Below are positions 38,011 through 48,189 of a stretch of DNA of 64,000 nucleotides, one piece after another; position 1 is the stretch's first letter; the number at the start of each line of letters is the position of its first letter. The translations under genes were made by a program, and so were the position numbers. A model generated the notes under the pieces. The model was given only the letters and a program-made list of their open reading frames with translations, did not search any database and was not told the DNA's origin. The stretch spans positions 10,083,501-10,147,500 of the forward strand of contig JALMGJ010000025.1 of assembly GCA_023362775.1 (NCBI GenBank), written 5' to 3'. This DNA comes from Charina bottae. Lineage: Eukaryota; Chordata; Lepidosauria; Squamata; Charinaidae.

Positions 38011-38659
38011 GTACATATTAAATTGTTCAGCATATATACGTGGATCCATCTGAATAAATGCCATTCAGATCCATCTGAAGGTATGCTTTCAGGACACATG
38101 AGGGTAGATGGCACTGAAAATCAGAGTTCTGTTGAAACTTCTTTAATCAATAATGTTTTCTAGTTTATACATTTCCAGACAGCTTCCCAGAACCCTTGGG
38201 GAATCATCACACAAACTTTACAGTGCTAGAGCTTTTCCTATTCAACCTCCACAATCTCCATAATCTTTATTATAATCTTGATTCACAACTAACTATGGCA
38301 AATATTTTCCCAACTATCACTTGTATGATGTGCTTTCAGCATAACTTCTTCTACTTGCTAAATTGTGTTCTAGAGATTACACGCTTTGTAGACTGTACTT
38401 ATGACTTCTTTTCCCTGTTGATTGGAGGACTCTGTCAGGGATTTTAGTAATAGTTTTTTTCTTATTACATTCTTGCTAATGAGAATGCATATTTTTGCAG
38501 CAGGACTTTGGGACAGATGTCCAGAGATGCACCCAACAGAAGATCCCCAAATGCAGCAAGGCTGATTTATTGTACTATGAAATAGATGGTAATACATATT
38601 TCTTTCTTAAGATGTCACCTCCATAAGATTCACTCTAGACTTAATTGCATAGAAGCATA
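38011..38659. other. Unrecognised stretch
   Basis: No gene or repeat recognised. Confidence 0.5.
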
Positions 38660-38885
38660 ATAGATTAATTTATTGTTGTTTATTCGTTCAGTCGCTTCTG
38701 ACTCTTCATGACTTCATGGACCAGCCCACGCCAGAGCTTCCTGTTGGCCATCGCCACCCCCAGCTCCCCCAAGGTCGAGTCCGTCACCTCCAGAATATCA
38801 TCCATCCATCTTACCCTTGGTTAGCCCCTCTTCCTTTTGCCTTCCACTTTTTGCCTTCCACTTTCCCTAGCATAGATAGATTAAT
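38660..38885 (-). mobile_element. Diverged BovB-type LINE 3' end with 10-bp target duplication
   Basis: Minus-strand BovB 3' end (plus text begins TTGTTGTTTATTCGTTCAG and continues CTCTTCATGACTTCATGG). It is flanked by ATAGATTAAT at 38660-38669 and 38876-38885. It differs clearly from the 43, 46 and 53 kb copies, so it belongs to another subfamily. A small direct duplication (TTGCCTTCCACTTT twice) sits at its 5' end. Confidence 0.8.
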
Positions 38886-39703
38886 CTATTATTTTGTTTT
38901 ATTTTATTAATAGATTAATAAAACAATTAAATTCAGGTTCTCAATTTACCTTACTGCTGCTGTTAAGTTGGTGAGAGGTAGGCTCCTATCCCATTATAAC
39001 TGAATCTTCCTGGAATTCTTGATCTTTATCTTATATGGGTATCATCAGAACTTATCAATTTTTCACTATACTGAAGTCAGAACAGTGGCTATTATGTGCT
39101 CTTGAAAAAGCTATTTTGTGGATTTTGCCTTCATATGTATGTTTCTCTACCTCTTTAGAGAGGATGTCATTTTACTTGATGATCAAATTATGCGTTTATG
39201 ATTTGGGCAAGGCTGAGCAATGTTTTGCTAGCCAGAGACCATATTTAATTTTGAAGAGGAGGGGAGCAAGGACTACAGTGTCAAGGAACTGATGCAAAAA
39301 GAGATGGGGCTATATCTGTTTTTTCCTAGATATTTCAGTGAGATTTTATTTCTTTAAAAAAAACACCCAATATTAAGTCTCATTTAGAACTTCTACTACA
39401 AACATTATTTGTGTACTTCTTGACAAAGATTGAAACAAAAAAAATGTTATCAATTTTTAGCAATTGTAGCTGGAGAAATGCAAGAGCCACAAACACAATA
39501 ATGTAAATTTATGGCTTTATGTAAATTCAGGGCTTTATGCATCTGTGTGGTCTTATGTTGCTAAGTCATGGACTATGATAATGTTTGTAACATTGTGCCC
39601 AAATACACTATATAATTTGTATACACCCATACACGTGCATATATGTTACAAAAGGTTAAAGCCAACCATGCTGACAAATGCTAACAAATTACATAAAGAG
39701 AAA
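38886..39703. other. Unrecognised stretch
   Basis: No gene recognised. The 85-codon frame at 39035-39292 has no motif. Confidence 0.45.
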
Positions 39704-39711
39704 CTATGCCT

Positions 39712-40241
39712 CATAACTTTCAAAACTGTGTGTCGCGACACTTTAGTGCAGGGCTTTTCAAAGTGCTGCCGCTGGCGACACACCAGTGGCAGCGGCGGCG
39801 TGCACGCATGGCAACGGCACAGGGGGCGCGCGGCGGCACGCGCGCATGGCGACGGCGTATGTGCAGTGGCGGCGGGGGGCGTGCGGTGCCGCGCGCGTGC
39901 GTGGTGGCCACCATGCGCGCGCGCCACCGCTTCCGGGTGGTGTGGCGACACACCACGCTGTGTGTGGCGACACACTTTTGTGTCGCGACAGTTTGGAAAG
40001 CTCTGCTTTAGTGTGTCGCAAGTTTAGTGTGTCGCAAAACAAACTGGGCGTGGCGGCGGGGGCGTGCACGGCAGCGGCGCAGGGGCGTGTGCGGTGGTGG
40101 TGTGTATGGCAGCAACGGGAGCAGCGCGCCATCAGCGCTTCCGCGTTTTAGCGAGGCCACCGCCGTGCACACCGCTGCCGCGCATGCCCCCACGCCGCCA
40201 CCATTGGTGTATCGCCAACAGCGGCAGTTTGGAAAGCACTG
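39712..40241. mobile_element. GC-rich hAT-type MITE (outer)
   Basis: The left end CATAACTTTCAAAACTG and right end (reverse complement) CAGTGCTTTCCAAACTG form an imperfect inverted repeat. The flanks CTATGCCT (39704-39711) and CTATGCCA (40242-40249) are an 8-bp duplication with one mismatch, the length typical of hAT. The body is extremely GC- and CpG-rich against an AT-rich background and shares blocks (GCTAAAACGCG, GCGACACAC) with the elements at 39749 and 59299. The apparent reading frames here are GC artefacts. A second hAT copy is inserted in it. Confidence 0.8.
39749..40005. mobile_element. GC-rich hAT-type MITE nested in the outer one
   Basis: 257 bases from CAGGGCTTTTCAAAGTG to CAGTTTGGAAAGCTCTG. 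It is flanked by perfect 8-bp CTTTAGTG copies (39741-39748 and 40006-40013). The interior contains GGCGACACACC near both ends, inverted with respect to each other, and GCGCGCATGGCGACGGCG-like minisatellite units. Removing it rejoins the outer element as ...GACACTTTAGTGTGTCGC.... Confidence 0.88.
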
Positions 40242-40249
40242 CTATGCCA

Positions 40250-40495
40250 ATTCCAGATGTTATACACTATAGTTATAGAAGGAATCTTTATTGTCATCAT
40301 TTCAGAAGTTTTGAAAATTGGAGCCCTGTTCAGGTATTGTAAGTTACCACAAAGTATTAGTTCAAGTGGAGGATTATGTTCATGCCTTCACAGGTACAGG
40401 TGTATACCCCAGGCCTGCAGTCAAGTTGTATATATGGACTTCTCTCTTGTACATGATGTCATATTATGACTTTTGGACTTTTGGTATGTTTATGT
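40250..40495. other. Short unrecognised stretch
   Basis: No gene or element recognised. Confidence 0.45.
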
Positions 40496-40610
40496 AGTTT
40501 TTTTCCTGATGCCTTCAAGTCAGTCTTGACCCCTAGTGACTGACTGGACACAACCTTGCAGTTTTCTTGGCAAGATTTTCAAAAGTGGTTTGCCCTTGCC
40601 TTAATCCTAG

Positions 40611-42005
40611 TGTCCTGTTCGGCTGATCCTACTTGGACTACGAAGCCTACTCAGGTTCTAAAAAACAACTTCTTTATTAAACACAATTATTTACAAGAAT
40701 TAGTCCATCAGCTTGCTGGACATTCAGCAAGACTGGTACACTGAGGTAGACAGTAGAAGAAGTTGGCTCAATTGACTAGAGTCCTCTTTAAACAAGCTTC
40801 TCTGGGACTGGATTCCCAATGGCAGGATTCTCAGGAACTGGATCCACTGGCATTGGAACTGGATTCATTGACACTGGAAATGGATCCACTGGCACTGGAT
40901 TGGTTCCTCAAGACACTGGGATTGGAAACCCAAGGTTCTGGAACTGGATTGGAACTCCGATGGTAGACTTGGTTGGATCTCTGGAGTAACTTAAACTGCT
41001 GGAAATAGACTTGGTTGGATCCCTGGAGTAACTGGAACCACTGGAAGCAGACTGGGTTGAATCCCTGGAGTAACTGGAACTGCTGAAAGCAGACTGGGTT
41101 GGCACCACTATGGGGCTAGAACTGCCAAGGCAGACTGGGTTGGCACCACTAGGTAACTTGCCTAGGGCAAGGCAAGACTGGCGTACTTCTGGAACCTCCC
41201 CCCCCCCCCCCGGAAAAAGAATAAGGCTGCGGAGTTTTAGCACACCACGAAGTGTGGGGGAAAGGAAAGGTACTTAGCTGAGGCTTGGAAACACTGCTGA
41301 TCCAGAGCCACTGAATGCTGCGAAGCTGGCAACCTGAACGGATGAAGCTCTGATCTGGCAGGAGTGCGAATGACCGAGCTTACTAGGTGGCGATGAGTGG
41401 AGATTCCGTTCCCCCTTACTGCTGAAGAGATCTGAGCTTCTGTTGCAGCTGGGGTGAATTCTCAGATGGTGAAAGCTGCTGGCTCCGTTGAGGCTTCAGG
41501 AGAGGCTTCACCACAAAACACAGGCTGAAGCTTGCTGGATGAAGCAAGCTGCTCTCTGCAGGGACAAGGTTCTGAAAATCAGCTGCTATCAGGAAGTCCT
41601 AAAGGTCATTTGTTGCCAACAGCCTCTTGCTGGCTCTGAACTCCTTTTATCTTTCCCTCTGTGCATTTTTTCTCTTCGAGAGCCAATTGGCGCTCTCTCT
41701 GTTTGGCGCGCTTTTCAGCCTGCCTCTGTCTTGCACTGATTGGTGCTTCTGCATTAGTTCCTGGTTCTTGGCCAATTGATGCACTCGGATTCTCCCGCGC
41801 AGCTGAGTCATTCCCAGAAGAGTTCTCCTGCAGCTGCCTCCGTGGCATCCGGCTGTCCGGCTTCTTCGCATCACGAATTCTGCCTGGGGTTCTGAACTCC
41901 TGAACCTGCTGAAAGGTTTCATTTCTCCTGTTAGGAGCAGAGTTTTGCCTTTGCTGGTAAGTTTCATTTTCCTCTTCAGAGTCAGAGCCTAGCTGGGCTC
42001 TGACA
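40611..42005 (-). mobile_element. 1.4-kb solo LTR with internal minisatellite
   Basis: Bounded by a perfect 5-bp CCTAG duplication (40606-40610 and 42006-42010). Read on the minus strand it starts TGTCAGAGCC and ends GAACAGGACA, so TGTC...GACA termini. A CCAAT box (about 41684-41694) and TATA-like GATAAAAGG (about 41644-41652) lie upstream of a poly(A) signal AATAAA (complement at 40673-40678). No retroviral protein frames are present. Short minus frames with Ser-rich repeats come from the 42-bp units. Confidence 0.8.
40966..41170. repeat. 42-bp minisatellite inside the LTR
   Basis: Four to five units begin GACTTGGTTGGAT or GACTGGGTTG at 42-base spacing. The last two are diverged. Weaker CACTGGNACTGGA repeats extend to about 40800. 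One minus frame reads it as a 14-residue Ser/Tyr-rich repeat, but there is no intact protein. Confidence 0.85.
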
Positions 42006-42064
42006 CCTAGGGATGAGAGAGAGGGTCTGGTATGTAGTATTTATGTAATACTTATGTAGCATTT

Positions 42065-42396
42065 GAGGGGCGTGGTGGCTCAGTGGGTAAGATGCCAGGC
42101 TTGTCGATCGGAAGATCGCAAGTTCGGAGGTTCGAATCCCTAGCCCTGCGTGCGGAGTGAGCTCCCGCACTCGCCCCAGCTCTTGCCAACCTAGCAATTC
42201 GAAAGGATGCAAATGCAAGTAGATCAATAGGTACCACTTCAGTGGGTAGGTAACAGCATTCCACGCGTGACATGCAGCCACAGGACCGTGGAAACGTCTT
42301 CGGACAATGCTGGCTCTTCAGCTAACAAATGGAGATGAGCACCGGCCCCTAGAGTTGGACACGACTGCACAAATGTGCGGGGGGAACCTTTACCTT
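42065..42396 (+). mobile_element. Full-length Sauria-type SINE
   Basis: Flanked by perfect 13-bp TTATGTAGCATTT (42052-42064 and 42397-42409). The A box TGGCTCAGTGGG and B box GGTTCGAATCC are intact. Octamer at 42207-42214, BovB-shared AGAGTTGGACACGACT near the end, tail GGGGGGAACCTTTACC. It is among the better preserved copies here. Confidence 0.94.
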
Positions 42397-42409
42397 TTAT
42401 GTAGCATTT

Positions 42410-43518
42410 ACATAACACTTATGTAGTATTTAATTTGGCTGAGTAACGTTTCAGGTTTTCGTGTACTCAGGAAACCTGTACAGTCAATTCTACCTGGGAA
42501 TTTCTAGATTGGTGCTGATAACTTCATAATACCTGTGTACTATACGTTAGGCTGTATTGCAGGGATTAGACAATTGTGGGTGAGTTGTGGTTGTTGTTTT
42601 TGTTTTCCTGTTGAGAGTCCTATTTTCTTGGTAGCAATCTGAGGCCCTTCAAATTTAGTTGGCATCTGTAACAAGTAGTGGCTGAGCTGTCATAGCCAAA
42701 AATGGTTGGACCACTAATCATGTTTTTTTCTTTCTCCTTTTCACATATTTTCTGTGTCTTTCCCATGCAGTCAAGAAAAGGACACAGACTATTTTTGCCA
42801 GAGGTCCTAATAAATTGCTTGCTGTAGAAATTTGAAAATCAAATTAAAGAAAACTTGTAATTGAGCTAGCCATCCCTACTATATTGCACTAATAAATGTA
42901 TATTAATACATTTTAAGTGCAGATTTAGACACTTGATGGAAGCTCATAATTATTAGGTTGTACAGTATTTTGGAGTGAAGGGAGAAAAGGTGGTTTGGGG
43001 CATGGATTGGCAAGCTGTTGGTTGGTGACCTTCTTTAGGGTGAGCAATGAAAGAGGAGGGCAAGCACAGAGATATAGGGAAAAAACAAGGGAGGGATCCC
43101 AAATGACAATGAAAATAATTTTATTGCAGCCTGATGCAGTTCAGAAATGTAATCCTTTCTCAAGGGCCCTCTAAAATCAAAAACAGTGCAAGAAGAGGCA
43201 CAAATAATCATGCAAAAATTTACAGTGCATATAAGTAGTATATGTACTTAATATATAATATTTTAAAAAATAGACAATTTCAATGCGTACTCTAACATAG
43301 GCATCTACAATAGGATATTCTCAGCTTGTAAACTCAAACAATGAAACAAATACATTTGTGGAAAACAACATTCATATACCTGTGCCTTTCACTTCATTCA
43401 CACAGACTGTACAGGAATACGTAGATAACCTTGAAGAAGGTCTGTAGGAACAGTTAAGCAAGAAAAGAGACAACTCAGGCTTGAGAAAGGAGAAGGCATG
43501 AGAAAGAAATTCAACATT
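42410..43518. other. Unrecognised stretch with a possible retroelement tail
   Basis: 43085-43165, read on minus, has CCCTTGAGAAAGGATTAC, then GCAATAAAATTATTTTCATT. This layout is seen at the ends of some vertebrate retroelements, but I cannot assign it. The rest is unrecognised. Confidence 0.4.
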
Positions 43519-43922
43519 TGTTGTTCAGTCGTTTAGTTGTGTTCGACTCTTCGTGACCTCATGGACCATAGCACACCAGGCCTTCCTGTCCTCCACTGTC
43601 TCCCAGAGTTTGCTCAAATTCATGTTCATTACATAGGTGATGCTATCTAACCATCTCATCCTGTGCTGTCCCCTTCTCCTTTTGCCTTCAGTCTTTCCCA
43701 GCATCAGGGTCTTTTCCAGTGAGTCCTCTCTTCGCATTAGGTGGCCAAAGTATTTGAGCTTCAGCTTCAGCATCTGTCCTTCCAATGTGCAGTCAGGGTT
43801 GATTTCCTTTAGGATTGACTGATTTGACCTCCTTGCAGTCCAATGGACTCTTAGGAGTCTTCTCCAGCACCACAGTTCGAAAGCATCAATTCTTCGGTGC
43901 TCAGCCTTCCTTATGGTCCATA
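43519..43922 (-). pseudogene. BovB LINE 3' fragment (ORF2 C-terminus)
   Basis: The minus strand encodes RRIDAFELWCWRRLLRVHW through EDRKAW to the terminal TKSRTQLND and the 3' tail complementary to TTGTTGTTCAGTCG. It matches the C-terminal ~125 residues of the BovB polyprotein. The copy starts within the WT.RKAE motif, so it is strongly 5'-truncated and lacks reverse transcriptase and endonuclease. Changes against the full copy (for example QHRM for RQRM, YVMN for DVVN) are mild, so it is fairly young. Confidence 0.92.
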
Positions 43923-45643
43923 CACCCACCTTGAATGTGTTGATATATCAGGGAGCAGAGGAAAACTCTGGCAGGCTTTCAAGATTATATTATTATAACC
44001 TACAACAATGAAGTAGCATTCCTATAATCCTTGTGCTGTCTGTTTCCTGACCTGGTCCACCTTGAAGGGCTGACGCAGACAAGAGTATTTCTGTAATAAG
44101 AAAATTAAACCTCGTTGACATCTGAATTAGGAATATGCCAATATCCTCCACCCTGGCTGTCTTCTAACCATCCTCTGGGCCCTGGAGTGAAAACGGCCCA
44201 GGAGGCCACCATTCCAGCAACTCCTCTACTCCTGTCCTTGCAGTACTAATTCAGTATGAGAATGATCCAAAGCCGCTCCAACATTCCATATGAACTCTCA
44301 AGAATGTCACCAGAGATCTTGGGGATGTCATCCAAGGGAGAAGTGCTCCACATTCTCCACTCCGTACAGCCATCTTGATTTGGCTCCAGCCAGCTGCAAG
44401 GTACTGTCATCTACCATATGACCTAGAAGGCTCTTAGCAACTCAACTAACCCACATGGCTCTGTCAGACATCACTCTCTCTGTTACCTATGCTGTTGCCT
44501 CACCCCCCTGTGAACCAGTCCTGAGGTTCTGATCACACACTGTCTTGATGAACCACCACAGAGCAAATTCCTTTCTCTTTTCTTTCCCCTTCTCCAAACC
44601 ATCACTCCTCCAACCAAGAGACTGCCCCATTAGAAACAATCCAAAGCTGGGGCAAAAGTCACTGGCTCCAACAAATGCCATCTGAAAATGATAAAAGGGA
44701 CTCTTCCAAAGCCACCACTTCTCTGTCTAGACCCTTTATCAACATCCTAATCCAACCTCAGCTCTCAAACCCCATGAAAGTAGCCTTCATCCAGTACCAT
44801 CTGAGGTTCATTAAACCATTCAGCCTGTCTCCAGAAAGCACACCCACAAAAAAAAGAGGGGAAGGGGGGAATAATGAAGTATCCAAGAAGCAGTGGTATT
44901 CTACCCACCAAGAAACAGCAGCAGCATCAACAACAAAAACCTATAAATGAAGAACAAACTATAATATAAACTCAAAGTAAACGGTCCAATATCCTACTTA
45001 ACCTATAATTCCAAAGTGGGGACATATAAAGGAAACAAGATTAAGCAATAAAGGGAATAATCTTCCAGTTAGAGATGCAAAGTGAAATAGAGTGCTAAAC
45101 AGAGAGTAAGAGACAGCAATTAATTATGTTAACTCTCCTTCTTTATCTGTCCCAATTCACAGTGTTGGAAAAACTGCAATACTTAACCCACTATATTATA
45201 TTAACTCATAATGGTCTGTGATGCTGCTTAAACTGCCATAATTCTATTTCTTCTCTGATGGGAAATGTTTCTATGCAAGTCACACATGATTATGGATATA
45301 GTAGTAAAACTATGGGGATTAAATGCCAAACAATTGGCATGAACCAGGTGTTTTGGCACTTGCTTCCAGATGGGAATTTTCTTGGGGAGACAAACTATTT
45401 GGCAACTGAATATATGTTTATGGTTTGATACTTGCTGGAATCCCAGTGTGCTTGTTATGTACCATTCTTACGCAGCTAAAGACAAAGACATTTCAGGAAA
45501 GCAGCAGCTTTATGAACTGCTGATATATCAGAATGATTCAGGAAACCAAAAACACTCAGCCACTGAATTGTGAGGCAAATGTACCAATCATTCATTTGAT
45601 GCTGGTGAAATATACTGATTTAAGTAGACATTAAACTACTTAA
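43923..45643. other. Unrecognised stretch
   Basis: No gene recognised. 44150-44640 is relatively C-rich and may be an old LINE segment, but no motif is preserved. Confidence 0.4.
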
Positions 45644-45684
45644 AGTGGAGTCCTTGGTCCTCTCTGAGCTTGGTTGTTTGCTTG

Positions 45685-45722
45685 CAGATGTTTCACTACA
45701 CAACTAGATAACATCATCAGTG
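45685..45722 (-). ncRNA. Hammerhead-ribozyme-like core, minus strand
   Basis: The minus-strand reading of the left arm gives GCA-CTGATGA-TG..., ending GTGAAACATCTGC. GCA and TGC can pair as a 3-bp helix I around the core. Helix II is eroded here (TTATCTAGTTGTGTAGT). It faces the plus-strand core. Confidence 0.4.
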
Positions 45723-45747
45723 CTGATGATGCCATCTAGTTGGTATG

Positions 45748-45787
45748 CTGATGATGTTACCTAGGCAGGTAATGAAACATCTGCAAG
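45748..45787 (+). ncRNA. Hammerhead-ribozyme-like core, plus strand
   Basis: CTGATGA (45748-45754), helix II TTACCT/AGGTAA (45757-45762 with 45767-45772), then GAAAC (45774-45778) followed by ATC. ACATC looks like a CpG-decayed form of ACGTC. Extra bases sit between the core and helix II. Confidence 0.45.
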
Positions 45788-46107
45788 CAAACAACCAAGC
45801 TCAGAGAGGACCAAGGACTCCACAGTTCAACCCTGAACTACATATATTTTCTTCTATTGGAACCAGTTAAAGTAGATGATGTTAACTAAATAATATGTAG
45901 AATTATTATTTATAATGGACTATAGAACAGTAGAGTTCCTTAAAAATGTCTATACAGGCAAATACAAGTATTTGAGAGTGAAATGTATTATTCTTTTTTT
46001 TTTGTAAATGAAACTTTATTATATAAAATTGATTCAACATACAACATACACATACACATATACATATTACATATATACATACACATAAATCATACATTTG
46101 TTGTTGT

Positions 46108-48189
46108 TCAGTTGTTTAGTCGTGTCTGACTCTTCGTGACCTCATGGACCATAGCACGCCAGGCCTTCCTGTCCTCCACTGTCTCTCGGAGTTTACTCAA
46201 ATTCATGTTCACTACATCGGTGATGCTATCTAACCATCTCATCCTCTGCCGTCCCCTTCTCCTTTTGCCTTCAGTCTTTCCCAGCATCAGGGTCTTTTCC
46301 AGTGAGTCCTCTCTTCGCATTAGGTGACCAAAGTATTTGAGCTTCAGCTTCAGCATCTGTCCTTCCAATGAGCAGTCAGGGTTGATTTCCTTTAGGATTG
46401 ACTGGTTTGACCTCCTTGCAGTCCAATGGACTCTCAAGAGTCTTCTCCAGCACCACAGCTCGAAAGCATCAATTCTTCGGCGCTCAGCCTTCCTTGTGGT
46501 CCAACTCTCACAGCCATACATTACTACTGGGAAAACCATAGCTTTAACTATACGGACCTTTGTCGGCAAGGTGATGTCTCTGCTTTTTAATATGCTGTCT
46601 AGGTTTGCCATAGCTTTCCTCCCAAGGAGCAAGCGTCTTTTAATTTCATGGCTGCAGTCACCGTCTGCGGTGATCTTAGAGCCCAAGATTTCTTCCCCTT
46701 CTATTTTCCAGGAAGTGATGGGACCAGATGCCATGATCTGGGTTTTTTTAATGTTGAGTTTCAAGCCAGCTTTTGCACTCTCCTCTTTCACCCTCATCAA
46801 GAGGCTCTTTAGTTCCAATTCACTTTCTGCCATTAGGGTGGTATCGTCTGCATATCTGAGGTTGTTGATATTTCTCCCGGCAATCTTAACTCCGGCTTGT
46901 GATTCATCCAGCCTGGCCTTTCTCATTATGTACTCTGCATATAAGTTAAATAAGCAGGGTGATAATATACAGCCTTGTTGTACTCCTTTCCTGATTTTGA
47001 ACCAGTCGGTTGTTCCATGTCCGGTTCTAACTGTTGCTTCTTGACCCACATACAGGTTTCTCAGGAGACAGGTAAGGTGGTCTGGTACTCCCATCTCTTT
47101 AAGAATTTGCCACAGTTTGTTGTGATCCACACAATCAAAGGCTTTAGCGTAGTCAATGAAGCAGAAGTAGATGTTTTTCTGGAACTCTCTTGCTTTTTCC
47201 ATGATCCAGCGAATGTTGGCAATCTGATCTCTAGTTCCTCTGCCTCTTCGAAACCCAGCTTGCACTTCTGGTAGTTCTCGGTTCACATACTGCTGAAGCC
47301 TAGCTTGTAGGATTTTGAGCATAACCTTGCTAGCATGTGAAATGAGCTCAATTGTACGGTAGTTTGAACATTCTTTGGCATTGCCTTTCTTTGGAATTGG
47401 AACGTAAACTGACCTTTTCCAATCCTGTGGCCACTGTTGAGTTTTCCAAATTTGTTGGCATATTGAGTGCAGCACTTTAACAGAATCATCTTTTAGGATT
47501 TTAAATAGCTCAGCTGGGATACTGTCTTCTCCGCTAGCTTTGTTGTTAGTAATGCTTCCTAAGGCCCACTTGACTTCACTCTCTAGGATGTCCGGCTCAA
47601 GCTCAGTGACCACACCATCGTATTTATCAGGGATATTAAGATCTTTCTTGTATAGTTCTTCTATGTATTCTTGCCACCTCTTCTTAATCTCTTCTGCTTC
47701 TGTTAGGTCCCTGCCTTTTTTGTCCTTTATCATGCCCATCTTTGCACAAAAGGTTCCCTTGATATCTCCAATTTTCTTGAAGAGATCTCTAGTCTTCCCC
47801 ATTCTATTGTTTTCCTCGATTTCTTTGCATTGTTCATTTAAGAAGGCCTTCTTATCTCCCCTTGCTATTCTCTGGAATTCTGCATTCAGTTGTTTATATC
47901 TTTCCCTTTCTCCCTTGCCTTTTGCTTCCCTTCTTTCCTCAGCTATTTGTAAAGCCTCATCAGTCAGCCACTTTGCTTTCTTGCATTTCTTTTTCTTTGG
48001 GATGGTTTTAGTTGCTGCCTCCTGTACAATGTTACGAACCTCCATCCATAGTTCTTCAGGCACTCTGTCTACCAGATCTAATCCTTTAAATCTATTCCTC
48101 ACCTCCACTGTATATTCATAAGGGATATGATTTAGGTCATACCTGATTGGTCTAGTGGTTTTCTCTAGCTTCTCCATCTTTGGCTGCAA
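46108..48189 (-). CDS. BovB reverse transcriptase and C-terminal domain, open for about 690 codons
   Basis: Non-LTR reverse transcriptase that copies element RNA onto a nicked genomic target. Visible blocks: NKASGEDSIPAELFK, VYVPIPKKGNAKECSNYRT, AGFRRGRGTRDQI, FIDYAKAFDCVDH (motif A), KGVQQGCILSPCLFNLYAEY, RYADDTTLMAE (catalytic YADD) and LGSKITADG. The C-terminal part has ESWTTRKAERRRIDAFELWC, YFGHLMRREDSLEKTLMLGK and ends TKSQTRLNN. The frame starts after a junction with the endonuclease frame, so it is not a natural start. Between EGEE and LGSKI it lacks eight residues present in the copy at 53 kb (a 24-bp in-frame deletion at about 46687). No internal stop for nearly 700 codons suggests a recent insertion. 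Confidence 0.9.
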   Translation of the reverse strand: MQPKMEKLEKTTRPIRYDLNHIPYEYTVEVRNRFKGLDLVDRVPEELWMEVRNIVQEAATKTIPKKKKCKKAKWLTDEALQIAEERREAKGKGERERYKQLNAEFQRIARGDKKAFLNEQCKEIEENNRMGKTRDLFKKIGDIKGTFCAKMGMIKDKKGRDLTEAEEIKKRWQEYIEELYKKDLNIPDKYDGVVTELEPDILESEVKWALGSITNNKASGEDSIPAELFKILKDDSVKVLHSICQQIWKTQQWPQDWKRSVYVPIPKKGNAKECSNYRTIELISHASKVMLKILQARLQQYVNRELPEVQAGFRRGRGTRDQIANIRWIMEKAREFQKNIYFCFIDYAKAFDCVDHNKLWQILKEMGVPDHLTCLLRNLYVGQEATVRTGHGTTDWFKIRKGVQQGCILSPCLFNLYAEYIMRKARLDESQAGVKIAGRNINNLRYADDTTLMAESELELKSLLMRVKEESAKAGLKLNIKKTQIMASGPITSWKIEGEEILGSKITADGDCSHEIKRRLLLGRKAMANLDSILKSRDITLPTKVRIVKAMVFPVVMYGCESWTTRKAERRRIDAFELWCWRRLLRVHWTARRSNQSILKEINPDCSLEGQMLKLKLKYFGHLMRREDSLEKTLMLGKTEGKRRRGRQRMRWLDSITDVVNMNLSKLRETVEDRKAWRAMVHEVTKSQTRLNN

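Larger units (their letters stand above)
40496..42035. repeat. Old dispersed repeat split by an LTR
   Basis: 40500-40610 (TCTTGACCCCTAGTGACTG ... TTTTCTTGGCAAGATTTTC ... GGTTTGCCCTTGCC) and 42006-42035 (CCTAGGGATGAGAGAGAGGG) read as one continuous repeat once the LTR between them is removed. TTTTCTTGGCAAG also occurs in the 5' region of the full-length BovB (about 49042). The family is uncertain. Confidence 0.5.
45645..45840. mobile_element. Palindromic Penelope-like fragment
   Basis: 45645-45695 and 45773-45823 are perfect 51-bp inverted arms, from GTGGAGTCCTTGG to GCAGATGTTTCA and its complement. The 77 bases between them continue as a weaker inverted repeat (AACATCATCAG against CTGATGATGTT). 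The right-hand copy ends ...GACTCCACAGTTCAACCCTG. Head-to-head copies of a terminal segment are a known insertion form of Penelope-like elements. The family assignment is inferred from that and from the hammerhead-like cores. Confidence 0.6.

Noticed and set aside
39545..40342. Multiple overlapping GC-rich frames of 70-160 codons
   Set aside because: They lie in the CpG-rich hAT MITEs, where stop codons are rare; frames overlap on both strands and share no protein motif.
43085..43165. Possible Penelope-like tail
   Set aside because: It has an AATAAA-containing end of similar style but no CUGANGA/GAAAC core and no inverted partner; too weak to call.
46136..48121. Plus-strand frames up to 235 codons opposite the BovB
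   Set aside because: Antisense shadows of the BovB reverse transcriptase frame.
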